Assembly: GCF_017471675.1 (NCBI RefSeq)
Contig: NZ_JAFUSK010000077.1
Coordinates: 1 to 53,587 of the forward strand
Direction: 5' to 3'
Source of the DNA: Pseudobutyrivibrio sp.
Lineage (GTDB): Bacteria > Bacillota > Clostridia > Lachnospirales > Lachnospiraceae
DNA: 53,587 nt
How positions within the stretch are numbered: position 1 is the stretch's first letter; each line of letters opens with the position of its first letter. Below are positions 17,806 through 26,518 of the stretch, in pieces. The translations under genes and the position numbers were made by a program. The notes beneath the pieces are model-generated. The model had not been told where the DNA came from and searched no databases. It saw only the letters and a list, made by a program, of their open reading frames with translations.

Positions 17806-17836
17806 AAAAGGACCAGTATTTTTTACTGGTTCTTTT
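17806..17836 (+). terminator. Bidirectional-type terminator after the DUF1292 gene
   Basis: ACCAGTA pairs with TACTGGT, flanked by AAAAAGG and TTCTTTTT, giving a T run on both strands. Confidence 0.8.
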
Positions 17837-17846
17837 TGTTATCCAC

Positions 17847-17884
17847 GACGCACCTCGCGCGCAGCGCATTTAAATAGGTGCGTC
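17847..17884 (+). repeat. Inverted repeat upstream of larB
   Basis: GACGCACCT (17847-17855) pairs with AGGTGCGTC (17876-17884) around a GC-rich loop. No T run follows. A similar GGTGCG...TTCCCG string occurs at about 17370-17384, on the other side of the DUF1292 gene. An extended -10 (TGATATAAT) lies just after it and may be the larB promoter. Confidence 0.5.
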
Positions 17885-17941
17885 TTCCCGTATTGTGATA
17901 TAATATGACCACAAAGGCATAGTCGTACAGGAGGAGCTCAC

Positions 17942-18616
17942 ATGGATTTTGCAAGATTAGACCACGACAGAAAAAGACGCACAGGATTTCCAGAGGTGAT
18001 TTTCTGCGAAGGAAAGCCAGATGAGTTTTTGGTGGATATTTATAAAAAGATGTATGAAAGAGAAGGCCAGGTATTTGGCACCAGAGCATCAGAGCATCAA
18101 TATGAGATAGTAAAGGCGGCTTTGCCTGAGGCAAGCTACGATAAGGTAAGTCGCATACTAAAGGTGGTTTCTACAGATTATAAAAAGCCTGAGCTTATAG
18201 GCGAGATTGCAGTGGTCACAGCTGGAACAGCGGACATCCCTGTGGCAGAAGAGGCAGCCCAGACAGCTGAGTATTTTGGAAGTAAGGTGAATAGGGTGTT
18301 TGATGTGGGAGTCAGCGGAATACATCGCTTGCTTTCAAATGTGGATGTGCTCAACAGTGCCAACTGCGTGGTGGCAGTGGCAGGAATGGAGGGCGCCCTT
18401 GCTTCTGTTGTAGGAGGCCTTGTAAAGGTTCCTGTGATTGCAGTTCCTACCAGCGTAGGTTACGGTGCAAATATGGGTGGAATTTCCGCACTTCTAACCA
18501 TGATTAATTCCTGTGCAAATGGAATATCAGTGGTTAATATAGATAATGGATATGGGGCTGGCTACATCGCCACCCAAATAAATAGATTGGCAGTAGGATA
18601 TAAGGATGAAGAATAA
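17942..18616 (+). CDS. larB: Nickel-pincer cofactor biosynthesis protein LarB
   Basis: LarB carboxylates nicotinate adenine dinucleotide and hydrolyses it, the first step of the nickel-pincer nucleotide cofactor of lactate racemase and related enzymes. The 224-residue protein has the LarB N-terminus (LDHDRKRRTGFPEVIFCEGK) and a PurE-like C-terminal domain (IAVVTAGTADIPVAEEA, AVAGMEGALASVVGGL, PVIAVPTSVGYGA). RBS AGGAGGAG precedes the ATG. LarC, LarE and racemase genes are not in this window. It overlaps the next gene by 11 nt. Confidence 0.9.
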   Translation: MDFARLDHDRKRRTGFPEVIFCEGKPDEFLVDIYKKMYEREGQVFGTRASEHQYEIVKAALPEASYDKVSRILKVVSTDYKKPELIGEIAVVTAGTADIPVAEEAAQTAEYFGSKVNRVFDVGVSGIHRLLSNVDVLNSANCVVAVAGMEGALASVVGGLVKVPVIAVPTSVGYGANMGGISALLTMINSCANGISVVNIDNGYGAGYIATQINRLAVGYKDEE

Positions 18617-19346
18617 GAAGACTAGAAGAATAGTAATAGGTGTTGTTTTAGTAGTGCTGGTGGTGTTTATTGTTAGCAAGTTTTATAGCTATGTGGATAA
18701 CTATTATAGAGCCACCGATGAGGCGTGGACATTCATTAATGAGCCAGCTGAGGGGGTAGAGGTTGAATATGTAGATAACACAATCTTGTTTAGACCAGAA
18801 AACCCTGTGGCAGGGTTCATATTCTATCCAGGTGGATTAGTAGAAACAGAGGCTTACGCCCCTCTTATGGAGAGCTTAGCAGAGCAGGGAATATTTGGTG
18901 TGGTAGTAAAAATGCCTTATTACCTGGCTATGTTTGATGCCAATGGAGCCAGGGGAATCCAGGCTAAATACCCTGAAATAACGGATTGGTACATCGGCGG
19001 CCACAGCTTAGGCGGCGCCATGGCGTGCTTGTACGCTGACAGACATCAGAGTGAATATGAGGGCTTGATACTTCTTGCGGCGTATTCTACAAAGGATCTT
19101 ACAGATGAGCCTGCAGTAGCCACAATTTCTATCAGAGGCTCCGAGGACGGCGTGCTCAACATGGAAAAGTACGAAGAGTGTAAGGCAAACCTTCCGTCAG
19201 ATTTTGAGGAAGTGGTAATCGAAGGTGGCTGCCACGGATATTTCGGTGATTACGGAATGCAAACCGGTGACGGTGAGCCTAGCATTAGCGTACAACAGCA
19301 GACCAGCGAGACTGTGGATGCAATAGTAGATTTTGTGGAAAAGTAG
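18606..19346 (+). CDS. Membrane-anchored alpha/beta hydrolase
   Basis: The 246-residue protein begins with one membrane helix (IVIGVVLVVLVVFIVSKFY) and then an alpha/beta-hydrolase fold. The nucleophile elbow GGHSLGGAM places the Ser near residue 133. A later GSEDGVLN supplies a candidate Asp, and GGCHGYFGDYG a candidate His near residue 210. It belongs to the small esterase/dienelactone-hydrolase-like group with unknown substrate. It overlaps larB and probably shares its transcript. Confidence 0.8.
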   Translation: MKNKKTRRIVIGVVLVVLVVFIVSKFYSYVDNYYRATDEAWTFINEPAEGVEVEYVDNTILFRPENPVAGFIFYPGGLVETEAYAPLMESLAEQGIFGVVVKMPYYLAMFDANGARGIQAKYPEITDWYIGGHSLGGAMACLYADRHQSEYEGLILLAAYSTKDLTDEPAVATISIRGSEDGVLNMEKYEECKANLPSDFEEVVIEGGCHGYFGDYGMQTGDGEPSISVQQQTSETVDAIVDFVEK

Positions 19347-19363
19347 AAAGTGAAAAAGAAATT

Positions 19364-19397
19364 AGGGATATATCTGAAAGGGTATATCCTTTTTTTA
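19364..19397 (+). terminator. Rho-independent terminator
   Basis: GGATATA pairs with TATATCC around a ten-base loop, followed by seven T. Confidence 0.8.
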
Positions 19398-19547
19398 TTG
19401 CTGGGGTTGGCAGTGGGGTGGTTATTTCTGAGGTGATTTGTAAAGAAAATTCGCAACATTCTGTGAATAAAAGTGTATTTTGAGACAGAAAGGGTTAAAA
19501 TAAAATAGAGTATGTATAAGGTTTGCCAAATCAGGAGGCAATGGGGG

Positions 19548-20915
19548 ATGCGAAAGTATAAGTTTAAACAGGTTGAGAAGTATATAGAGCTGTTTAGGAA
19601 GCTGAATGAGGGGGTGTATGAGGAACTCAAGAATGATAATCTAGCAAAATGTTCGGAGTATCTTCAGATTGCCCAGCAAAGAGCGATAGACCTTGGTACA
19701 TTAATTGAAGATAGCGAAGGATTGGGCCATCCTACTGTTGGCGTGTTGGAGCAGTTTTGCGAAGAACTTTATCAGATAAATGAAGAAGTATTATCTGAGA
19801 GGGGATTATCTCCTGATTCTGCAAAGCTCAGACTAGATAGTATAGTAAATAAAATCGATAAAAGCACAAATAGCGAGATTAAGCAGCAAAAGCTGGTGGT
19901 GTTTCTGCCATACAAGGCAAGCATGTGGGATTCATTAGAAAGTGTTTGGATGGCGCTTGATGCAGAGGAAGATACTACTGCACTAGTAATACCTATCCCA
20001 TATTTTGATAAAAATCCAGACGGTAGTATGAAAGAGATGCATTATGAAGGGAATGATTATCCTGATAATGTGCCAATTACATCCTTTGAAGAATTTGATT
20101 TTGAAGGTGCTCATCCTGATGAAATATACATTCATAACCCTTATGATGATATGAACTTTGTAACATCAGTTCATCCATTTTTTTATACAGAAAACCTGAA
20201 AAAGTATACTGATAAATTGATATATATTCCTTATTTTGTTTTGGCAGAACCTGATTTAGACAATCTGACTGATGAAGTAATTGAAAGCTATAGAGGCTTT
20301 GTACTCACAAAAGGAGTGGTAAATTCTCATGAAGTAAGGGTCCAATCTGAGGCTATGAAAAAAGTGTACGTAATGATTTTGACAGAACACTTTGGAGCAG
20401 ATACTAGGAATGCATGGGAAGATAAAATAAAGGGAACTGGTTCACCAAAATTTGAAAAAATAAAGAGGATGAAACGTGAGGAACAAGAGATTCCTGAAGA
20501 CTGGTTAAGACTGATGAAAAAACCTGATGGAAGCATGAAAAAGGTAATATTGTACAATACTAGTGTAGTATCATTGCTGAATCAGGAACAAAAGATGATA
20601 GATAAAATTAAGGATGCATTGGAGGTGTTTAAAGAGTGCAAGGATGATGTGACACTGCTGTGGCGTCCTCATCCATTGATAAAAGCTACACTAGATAGCA
20701 TGATTCCTGAACTTGCAAAACAATACGAAGAAATAGTAAGGACTTACAAAGCAGAGGGATGGGGTATTTATGATGATACTCCAGATATGGATAGAGCGAT
20801 TATTATCAGTGATGCATATTATGGGGACAGCAGTAGTATCGTGCAGTTATATGAAACACTGGAAAAGCCGATAATGATACAGAATGTTGATGTGCTGGAG
20901 AAGGAGGGAGTATGA
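19548..20915 (+). CDS. CDP-glycerol/ribitol phosphotransferase-like protein
   Basis: The 455-residue protein has a helical N-terminus (about residues 1-100) and a C-terminal half resembling the CDP-glycerol glycerophosphotransferase (TagB/TagF/TarL) fold, with LLWRPHPL near residue 375 and SDAYYGDSSSIVQLYETLEK near 425. These enzymes transfer polyol phosphate from CDP-polyol in teichoic acid synthesis. It lies directly upstream of genes that could make CDP-ribitol, which supports this reading. The ATG at 19548 is chosen because AGGAGG (19533-19538) lies 9 nt before it. The stop overlaps the next start by 4 nt. Confidence 0.72.
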   Translation: MRKYKFKQVEKYIELFRKLNEGVYEELKNDNLAKCSEYLQIAQQRAIDLGTLIEDSEGLGHPTVGVLEQFCEELYQINEEVLSERGLSPDSAKLRLDSIVNKIDKSTNSEIKQQKLVVFLPYKASMWDSLESVWMALDAEEDTTALVIPIPYFDKNPDGSMKEMHYEGNDYPDNVPITSFEEFDFEGAHPDEIYIHNPYDDMNFVTSVHPFFYTENLKKYTDKLIYIPYFVLAEPDLDNLTDEVIESYRGFVLTKGVVNSHEVRVQSEAMKKVYVMILTEHFGADTRNAWEDKIKGTGSPKFEKIKRMKREEQEIPEDWLRLMKKPDGSMKKVILYNTSVVSLLNQEQKMIDKIKDALEVFKECKDDVTLLWRPHPLIKATLDSMIPELAKQYEEIVRTYKAEGWGIYDDTPDMDRAIIISDAYYGDSSSIVQLYETLEKPIMIQNVDVLEKEGV

Positions 20916-21574
20916 GTTTTGAATTAACCGCTTCTATGATGTGCGCTAATTATGGCCACTTAGCTAGAGAAGTAACAGAACTGGAAAACGCAGGAATCGA
21001 TTCGTTTCATATAGACATAATGGATGGAAGATTTGTTGCGAATTTTGCCATGTCTTTGAACGATTTAAGCTATATAGCCAAAACAACAAATAAGCCGCTA
21101 GATGTACATTTGATGGTGGAGCATCCAAATAATACGGTAGAACTATTTATAAGAAATTTACGAAAAGGGGATACTATATACATTCACCCAGAGGCAGAGT
21201 ATCATCCTTCAGCAACGCTGTTAAAAATTATTAATGCAGGAATGGTCCCAGGCATCGCCATTAATCCCGGTACAAGCATAGAGACAATCATGGAGATGCT
21301 TAGGATTGTAGATAAAGTGCTTGTAATGTCGGTAAATCCGGGGGATGCCGGTCAGATGTATCTGCCTTATGTTGGACAAAAAATCGATAGGTTGCTAAAA
21401 CTTAAGGATGAAATGGAATTCAAAATCTATTGGGATGGAGCTTGCTCAAGGGAGAAAGTATTAGAGTATGCTCCAAAGGGTGTGGATGGTTTTGTCCTTG
21501 GTACCACACTTTTATTTGGAAAAGATAGACCATACAAAGATATCATAAATGACATTAGAGCATTGAATATATAG
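20912..21574 (+). CDS. Ribulose-phosphate 3-epimerase family protein
   Basis: The 220-residue TIM-barrel protein carries the family motifs FHIDIMDGRFVANF (metal ligands His and Asp), DVHLMVEHP, VMSVNPGDAGQMYLP and WDGACS. It should interconvert xylulose 5-phosphate and ribulose 5-phosphate or a related pair. Its place between a polyol-phosphate transferase and a TarI/TarJ-like pair suggests it supplies ribulose 5-phosphate for ribitol 5-phosphate synthesis. A second housekeeping copy elsewhere is likely. Confidence 0.82.
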   Translation: MSFELTASMMCANYGHLAREVTELENAGIDSFHIDIMDGRFVANFAMSLNDLSYIAKTTNKPLDVHLMVEHPNNTVELFIRNLRKGDTIYIHPEAEYHPSATLLKIINAGMVPGIAINPGTSIETIMEMLRIVDKVLVMSVNPGDAGQMYLPYVGQKIDRLLKLKDEMEFKIYWDGACSREKVLEYAPKGVDGFVLGTTLLFGKDRPYKDIINDIRALNI

Positions 21575-21580
21575 GTGAAT

Positions 21581-22276
21581 ATGAATATAGCAATAATACT
21601 ATCTGGTGGTGTAGGAAGCAGGATGGGGCTGGATGTGCCTAAGCAATATGTTGAGGTGGCAGACATGCCAATAATCTGCTATTCACTAAAAACACTAGAT
21701 GCAAGTAATAGAATAGATGCCATTTGGATTGTGGCTGCGGATGAATGGCTTCCACAGATTAAAGAATGGGTTGATAAGTATGGAATCTCAGGGAAAATAT
21801 GTGGATATTCAAAGCCTGGGGAGAATCGTCAGCTGTCTATTTATAATGCATTAATGGATATAAATAAATCCGCTAGCGCAGGGGACTATGTATTTATACA
21901 TGATGCAGCCAGACCAATGCTTAATGTAGCGATGATAGAGGAAAGTATTGATGGTATGAAAGGCTATGATGGTGTAATTCCAGTGCTTACAATGAAGGAT
22001 ACGGTGTATCTTAGTCACCATGGAAAGCAGATAGATTCACTTTTGAATAGGAGCGAAATATATGCTGGACAGGCACCAGAGACATTTGTGTTTGGAAAAT
22101 ATTTGGAGGCTAATAGGGCGCTGTTTGATTCTGGAGCTATAAAAAAGATAAACGGTTCTACAGAACCTGCGATTATGTCGGGTATGAAGATGCATATGAT
22201 ACCAGGCGATGAGAGGAACATAAAAATAACAACAAAGGCAGATTTGGTTCGTTTTCAGGAAATGATTAAGGAGTGA
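21581..22276 (+). CDS. TarI/IspD-like cytidylyltransferase, copy 1
   Basis: The 231-residue protein has the nucleotidyltransferase signature LSGGVGSRMGLDVPKQY, then VFIHDAARPM, DGVIPVLTMKDTV and EPAIMSGMKMHMIPGDERN. IspD makes CDP-methylerythritol, and the close relative TarI makes CDP-ribitol. A dehydrogenase follows directly, as in tarIJ operons, so I favour ribitol 5-phosphate as substrate. The ATG at 21581 (after AGGTG) is preferred over the GTG at 21575. A paralogue lies at 46362-47057. Confidence 0.8.
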   Translation: MNIAIILSGGVGSRMGLDVPKQYVEVADMPIICYSLKTLDASNRIDAIWIVAADEWLPQIKEWVDKYGISGKICGYSKPGENRQLSIYNALMDINKSASAGDYVFIHDAARPMLNVAMIEESIDGMKGYDGVIPVLTMKDTVYLSHHGKQIDSLLNRSEIYAGQAPETFVFGKYLEANRALFDSGAIKKINGSTEPAIMSGMKMHMIPGDERNIKITTKADLVRFQEMIKE

Positions 22277-22278
22277 TA

Positions 22279-23301
22279 ATGAAGGCTCTGGTGCTCAATG
22301 ATGTGGGAAAGTTAACAGTGAAGGATGTTCCCGTTCCCAAAGTAGGGGAGGAAGAGGTTTTAGTAAAGGTAGGAGCCTGCGGAATTTGCGGCTCAGATAT
22401 ACCTAGGGTCTATAGGGATGGAGCTCATGTGATGCCTTTAGTGATAGGACACGAATTCGCTGGGACAGTTGCTGAGGACGGTAGACGTGTGGGAGTTTTC
22501 CCACTGATTCCTTGCATGAAGTGTGAGTGTTGTAGGAATCGTAAATACGAAATGTGTTCTAATTATTCTTATTTGGGCAGCCGCAGGGACGGAGGCTTTG
22601 CAGAATATGTAACCGTACCAAAGTGGAATCTTATTGATTTACCAGAAAGCGTCACCATGGAGCAGGCTGCTATGTTAGAGCCAATGGCTGTGGCAGTGCA
22701 TGCTATTAGGCAGGTGAAGCCTTCAGCAGATGATAAGGTTGCTGTTATGGGCCTTGGAACTATAGGGCTTTTGATAGTGATGTTTTTGCTTGATATGGGA
22801 GTTAAAAACGTATATACGATAGGCAATAAAGAGTCACAGAAAAAGATGGTGATGGAGCTAGGAGTTCCTAGTGACCACTATTTAGATGGAACTAAGGCAG
22901 ATATTTTAGAGCATGTTAAGGTAGATGTGTTCTTTGAATGTATAGGAAAACAGGAAAGTTTGTTAGCGGGAATTGCGATGGCAAATCCAAACGGAAGGAT
23001 TTGTACGGTAGGTAATCCTCACAGTGATATGCATATAGATAGAAATATTTACTGGAAAATCCTTCGTAGACAATTAACTCTGGTTGGAACCTGGAATTCA
23101 TCATTTATACACGATGAGCATGACGACTGGCACTATGTACTTCATAGATTGCAGCAGGGGGCAGTTCATCCAGAAAAGCTGATTACACATAGGTATGGGC
23201 TGGAGAACATCGTGGATGGGTTCGAGATGATGAGAGATAGGAAGGAAGAGTATGGGAAGGTAATGTGGATGGCGAAAGATATCAGAAAAGGAGCTTGCTG
23301 A
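22279..23301 (+). CDS. TarJ-like zinc-dependent alcohol dehydrogenase, copy 1
   Basis: The 340-residue medium-chain dehydrogenase has the catalytic-zinc Cys in GACGICGSDIPR, GHEFAG with its His-Glu pair, a structural-zinc cluster CMKCECCRNRKYEMC (about residues 79-93) and a Rossmann motif VMGLGTIGLLI. TarJ reduces ribulose 5-phosphate to ribitol 5-phosphate with NADPH. Pairing with a cytidylyltransferase points to that reaction, but polyol dehydrogenases look alike. AAGGAG (22268-22273) supports the ATG at 22279. A clear paralogue is at 47035-48045. Confidence 0.82.
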   Translation: MKALVLNDVGKLTVKDVPVPKVGEEEVLVKVGACGICGSDIPRVYRDGAHVMPLVIGHEFAGTVAEDGRRVGVFPLIPCMKCECCRNRKYEMCSNYSYLGSRRDGGFAEYVTVPKWNLIDLPESVTMEQAAMLEPMAVAVHAIRQVKPSADDKVAVMGLGTIGLLIVMFLLDMGVKNVYTIGNKESQKKMVMELGVPSDHYLDGTKADILEHVKVDVFFECIGKQESLLAGIAMANPNGRICTVGNPHSDMHIDRNIYWKILRRQLTLVGTWNSSFIHDEHDDWHYVLHRLQQGAVHPEKLITHRYGLENIVDGFEMMRDRKEEYGKVMWMAKDIRKGAC

Positions 23302-23362
23302 AAGAACAGGGACAGGCAGTCAGTTTCTGATGGAAAAGTGGCAAAAATAAGGACAAAACGGG

Positions 23363-23391
23363 TTGGAAAAGTGGCAAAAAAGTAATATACT
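23363..23391 (+). promoter_or_regulatory. Promoter of the DUF4143 ATPase gene
   Basis: TTGGAA (23363-23368) and TATACT (23386-23391) are 17 bp apart. The spacer contains AAGTGGCAAAAA, part of a 16-bp direct repeat whose other copy is at about 23332-23347. This may be a binding site. Confidence 0.55.
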
Positions 23392-23423
23392 ATCCATATA
23401 AGTTGGAAAATAGAGGTTAAATT

Positions 23424-24785
23424 ATGTATAGAAAAGTTCAAGCAAAAATAGAAAATTGGATAAAAGAGGATAGTAAGCATGCACTGTTGGTGACTGGTGC
23501 GAGACAGATAGGAAAGACATATATAATTAGAGAAGCGCTTAACAATTTGAAGTGTGACTATATAGAAATAAATTTTATTGAAAACCCTAGTATGACAGAA
23601 TTATTCTCTGAATATACTAACGTCAAAGATTTTGAGTTAAGATTAAGTTTAGCAACAAATCATAAATTACAACCTGGGAAAACAATAATATTTTTTGATG
23701 AGGTGCAGGAAGTAAAAGATATTATTACAATGTCCAAATTCCTAGTTCAAGATACACCCTATAAATATGTTATGTCAGGCTCGTTGCTTGGTGTTGAAAT
23801 AAAGGATATAAGATCAGTGCCTGTTGGATATATGCGCATTATAGATATGTATCCTATGGATTTAAGTGAATTTTATAGAGCAGTAGGTGTTGGTGCCGAT
23901 ATAATAAAAACTATTGAGAATGCTTATATAAACAGAAAACCTGTTGATGAATTTGTACATAAGAGATTGATGTCCATATTCAACATATATTTAATAGTTG
24001 GAGGGATGCCTGAAGCTGTAAAAAAGTACATAGATACTAATGATTTAAGAAGTGTTGCTGAAGTGCAGTCAAGTATTATAGAGTTATACAAGGAGGATTT
24101 TTCAAAATATAATAAAAAAGAAAAACTAATCCTAAATGAAATATATGATGCGATTCCAGGTGAATTAAACGAGAAAAATAAGAGATATTATATAAATCAC
24201 GTTGAAGGTAAAGTCAAATTTGACTTAGTGAAGAATAATTTCCTATGGTTAAGTAATGCAGGTGTTGCAATACCTGTTTGCAATGTGACAGAGGCAAAAA
24301 CACCATTACAAATGAGTGAAAAGAGAAGCCTTTTTAAGCTCTTCTTATCTGATGTTGGCATGCTTACAAATATGTTTCCAGATGAGACAAAAATTAAAAT
24401 AATAAACGGTGATGCTAGCATTAATAACGGAGCAATATTTGAAAACTATGTTGCGCAGGAACTAAAAACGCATGGTTATAAGGTCTATTATTATAATAGT
24501 AAGAAACAAGGAGAAGTTGATTTTGTAATTGAACACGATGGGAAAGTGTTACCTATAGAAGTGAAATCAGGAAAAGACTATAAAAAGCATAGTGCCTTAA
24601 ACAATCTGCTAGAAAATGATGAATATAAAATAGGAGAGGCAATTGTGTTAAGTAATGCAAATGTTTCGAATGAAAATGGAAAAATTTATTTGCCAATTTA
24701 TATGACTATGTTTTTGGAGGAGAAAAAGATGGATATGGTGATAAAGCCGGATTTAACTGGATTAAATGGAAAAAGAGAAAAATAA
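23424..24785 (+). CDS. AAA ATPase with DUF4143/nuclease-like C-terminus
   Basis: The 453-residue protein has a P-loop GARQIGKTY (residues 25-33), Walker B IIFFDEVQE (Asp92-Glu93), the mid-protein GGMPEAVKKYI typical of DUF4143 proteins, and a C-terminal PD-(D/E)XK-like core (GEVDFVIEHDG then LPIEVKSGK, around residue 370). This family is common in gut Firmicutes and Bacteroidetes, often in multiple strain-variable copies, and its function is unknown. Base composition is more AT-rich than the upstream genes, and it marks the left edge of the accessory block. Confidence 0.85.
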   Translation: MYRKVQAKIENWIKEDSKHALLVTGARQIGKTYIIREALNNLKCDYIEINFIENPSMTELFSEYTNVKDFELRLSLATNHKLQPGKTIIFFDEVQEVKDIITMSKFLVQDTPYKYVMSGSLLGVEIKDIRSVPVGYMRIIDMYPMDLSEFYRAVGVGADIIKTIENAYINRKPVDEFVHKRLMSIFNIYLIVGGMPEAVKKYIDTNDLRSVAEVQSSIIELYKEDFSKYNKKEKLILNEIYDAIPGELNEKNKRYYINHVEGKVKFDLVKNNFLWLSNAGVAIPVCNVTEAKTPLQMSEKRSLFKLFLSDVGMLTNMFPDETKIKIINGDASINNGAIFENYVAQELKTHGYKVYYYNSKKQGEVDFVIEHDGKVLPIEVKSGKDYKKHSALNNLLENDEYKIGEAIVLSNANVSNENGKIYLPIYMTMFLEEKKMDMVIKPDLTGLNGKREK

Positions 24786-24857
24786 ATAATAACTTGATAG
24801 GCTCCTCGTGCGAAGTAATGGCTTTGTATGGGGAGCTTATTGTTAATGAAACAAATC

Positions 24858-25017
24858 TGTAACGGGGTCAGGCACGAAATATCAGTTACCAATAACTGGA
24901 AAAATCTAGCTTCTAAATATGGTGTTGGAAGAGGAGAAATTGAACGAATGAAAGTGGCATTTGTTTAGTTTGGGACCATTTAAGGATGTAATAATATTGT
25001 AACGGGGACAGGCACGA
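24858..25017 (+). repeat. GGGGACAGGCAC-type direct repeats
   Basis: TGTAACGGGG(T/A)CAGGCACGA occurs at 24858-24877 and 24998-25017, exactly 140 bp apart, differing at one base. A related AACAGGGACAGGCAGT lies at 23305-23320. From memory, this motif recurs beside REP-like or IS200-like elements in Firmicutes. No transposase is present here. Confidence 0.6.
24876..24968 (+). pseudogene. C-terminal coding relic, possibly HipA-like
   Basis: An open frame without a start codon encodes NNWKNLASKYGVGRGEIERM and ends six residues later. The WxxLAxKxGxxRxEIExM spacing resembles C-termini of HipA-type kinases, but the piece is too short to be sure. Confidence 0.3.
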
Positions 25018-25091
25018 TAGTTTTTATGCAAGTTTTAGCTTATATGTTATAATCTTATATAAGATGTAGTAGAGTCGTTTGAGGAGATATT

Positions 25092-25529
25092 ATGCTTTCA
25101 ATTTATTTTGGTGAAAAAGATAATGTAATGCACGGTCCATCATGGTTTAAGTTTAATTACAATCCGGAATGGTTTAAAGATGAGTTAGTTCAGCAAATGA
25201 TTGAAGATATTGATAAATCAAAGGTTGTAAGTGATCAATTGATACAAAGTGAAGTTCTTGGGCCTATCCCTCCCGAAAGATTGTCAGGTGGCGTTCAGAC
25301 ATTGATTAGTGCTTATGGTAGACCGGATTTAGTTTTTAATGCAACAAGCTGTGGTGAAAATTGCGCAAAATGGTTGCTGAAGATAGGAGAAGTAAAAGAT
25401 ATTACTGTAAATCTGAGATATTTTATGCCATTCAATGATATGGAACCTTTTAAAATTAAAATATTGAATAATGATATTATTGTTACGAATATGGATGAGT
25501 ATACAGACGTAGCATTAGATTATATTTAA
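25092..25529 (+). CDS. DUF4869-like protein
   Basis: The 145-residue protein begins MLSIYFGEKDN and contains PERLSGGVQTLI and NATSCGENCAKWLLKIG. I recognise this as the DUF4869 type, of unknown function. GAGGAG precedes the ATG. It is followed after 9 nt by a P-loop ATPase gene, and I believe the two families often occur as a pair in Clostridia. The pair may act together. Confidence 0.65.
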   Translation: MLSIYFGEKDNVMHGPSWFKFNYNPEWFKDELVQQMIEDIDKSKVVSDQLIQSEVLGPIPPERLSGGVQTLISAYGRPDLVFNATSCGENCAKWLLKIGEVKDITVNLRYFMPFNDMEPFKIKILNNDIIVTNMDEYTDVALDYI

Positions 25530-25538
25530 GGTGAACAT

Positions 25539-26513
25539 ATGAAGGGAAAACATAAAGTAATAATAGAAGCCGAAAGACTTAAATATGAGTTTACAATAAA
25601 AAGAAATATCACAGTAATCCAAGGAAATAGTGCTACGGGCAAGACTACACTAATTGATTTGTTGCAGACCTATGGAAGATTCAGGGAAGAGTCAGGGATA
25701 AGAATAACCTCAGATGTTCCTTGTGTTGCTTTTACTGGTGATTCTAGTATATGGGATGTGCTAATAAAATCTTATGAAAATACAATAGTATTTATCGATG
25801 AAGACTATTCGTTTGTTTTCACAGAAGAATTTGCCAGTGTAATTAAAAATACATCAAATTACTATGTTTTGATAACTAGACAGCCATTATATAATTTGCC
25901 ATATAGTGTAAATGAGATATATGGAATAAGGACAACGGGGAAATATCATTTCCCTGAAAAAATATATAATGAGTTATATCCAATTTATTCACCACTGAAA
26001 GTTGATAAAAAGAAATATGTTATTTTAGTTGAGGACGAAAAATCAGGTTTTCAGTTTTTTGCCAAGATATTAAATGAAAATAAGTGTGTTAGCGCAGGTG
26101 GAAATTCTAATATAATTCCGAAATTAAAGGAATTATCAAGTGATAATCCAGTTATTGTTATAGCTGATGGCGCAGCTTTTGGCGCCTATGTTGCACAAGT
26201 GGTAGCTCATTCAAATATGAGTGGAAATGTAGGTATGTATTTTCCTGAGTCTTTTGAATGGCTGATTTTAAAGTCAGGTATTATTGATATCAAAGGAATA
26301 GATGATATTTTAGAACGCACTGAAGAATATGTTGAAAGTAGCGATTTCTTTAGTTGGGAGCGATACTATACAAAACTATTAGAGGATGCTACTAAGGATG
26401 ATCCTGTTAAAAGATATCAGAAAGCACATTTAGGTGAATATTATCTAGAGGGAAAGAATAAAGACAGTATATTACGAATTCTTCCGAAGGATGTTCTTAA
26501 TGTATTGAAGTAG
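25539..26513 (+). CDS. P-loop protein with possible Toprim-like C-terminus, partner of DUF4869
   Basis: The 324-residue protein has a Walker A motif VIQGNSATGKTTLIDLL (about residues 29-45) and a Walker B-like TIVFIDEDYSFVF (about 85-97). The second half contains YVILVEDEKSGFQFFAKIL (about residue 165) and NPVIVIADGAAFGAYVA (about 205), which resemble the Glu strand and the acidic strand of a Toprim fold as in OLD-family proteins. Only one Asp of the usual DxD is visible, so catalysis is doubtful. No ABC signature motif is obvious. Expressed with the preceding gene. Confidence 0.6.
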   Translation: MKGKHKVIIEAERLKYEFTIKRNITVIQGNSATGKTTLIDLLQTYGRFREESGIRITSDVPCVAFTGDSSIWDVLIKSYENTIVFIDEDYSFVFTEEFASVIKNTSNYYVLITRQPLYNLPYSVNEIYGIRTTGKYHFPEKIYNELYPIYSPLKVDKKKYVILVEDEKSGFQFFAKILNENKCVSAGGNSNIIPKLKELSSDNPVIVIADGAAFGAYVAQVVAHSNMSGNVGMYFPESFEWLILKSGIIDIKGIDDILERTEEYVESSDFFSWERYYTKLLEDATKDDPVKRYQKAHLGEYYLEGKNKDSILRILPKDVLNVLK

Positions 26514-26518
26514 AGATG

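Larger units (their letters stand above)
24786..25091 (+). other. Gene-free stretch with short direct repeats and a gene relic
   Basis: The stretch contains two 20-bp near-identical direct repeats (24858-24877 and 24998-25017) and, between them, the 3-prime relic of a coding sequence (24876-24968). I see no intact gene. Confidence 0.6.

Noticed and set aside
21581-22276. Calling this gene ispD of the MEP isoprenoid pathway
   Set aside because: The fold cannot separate IspD from TarI by eye. Pairing with a dehydrogenase and a polyol-phosphate transferase, and duplication at 46362, favour the TarI role.
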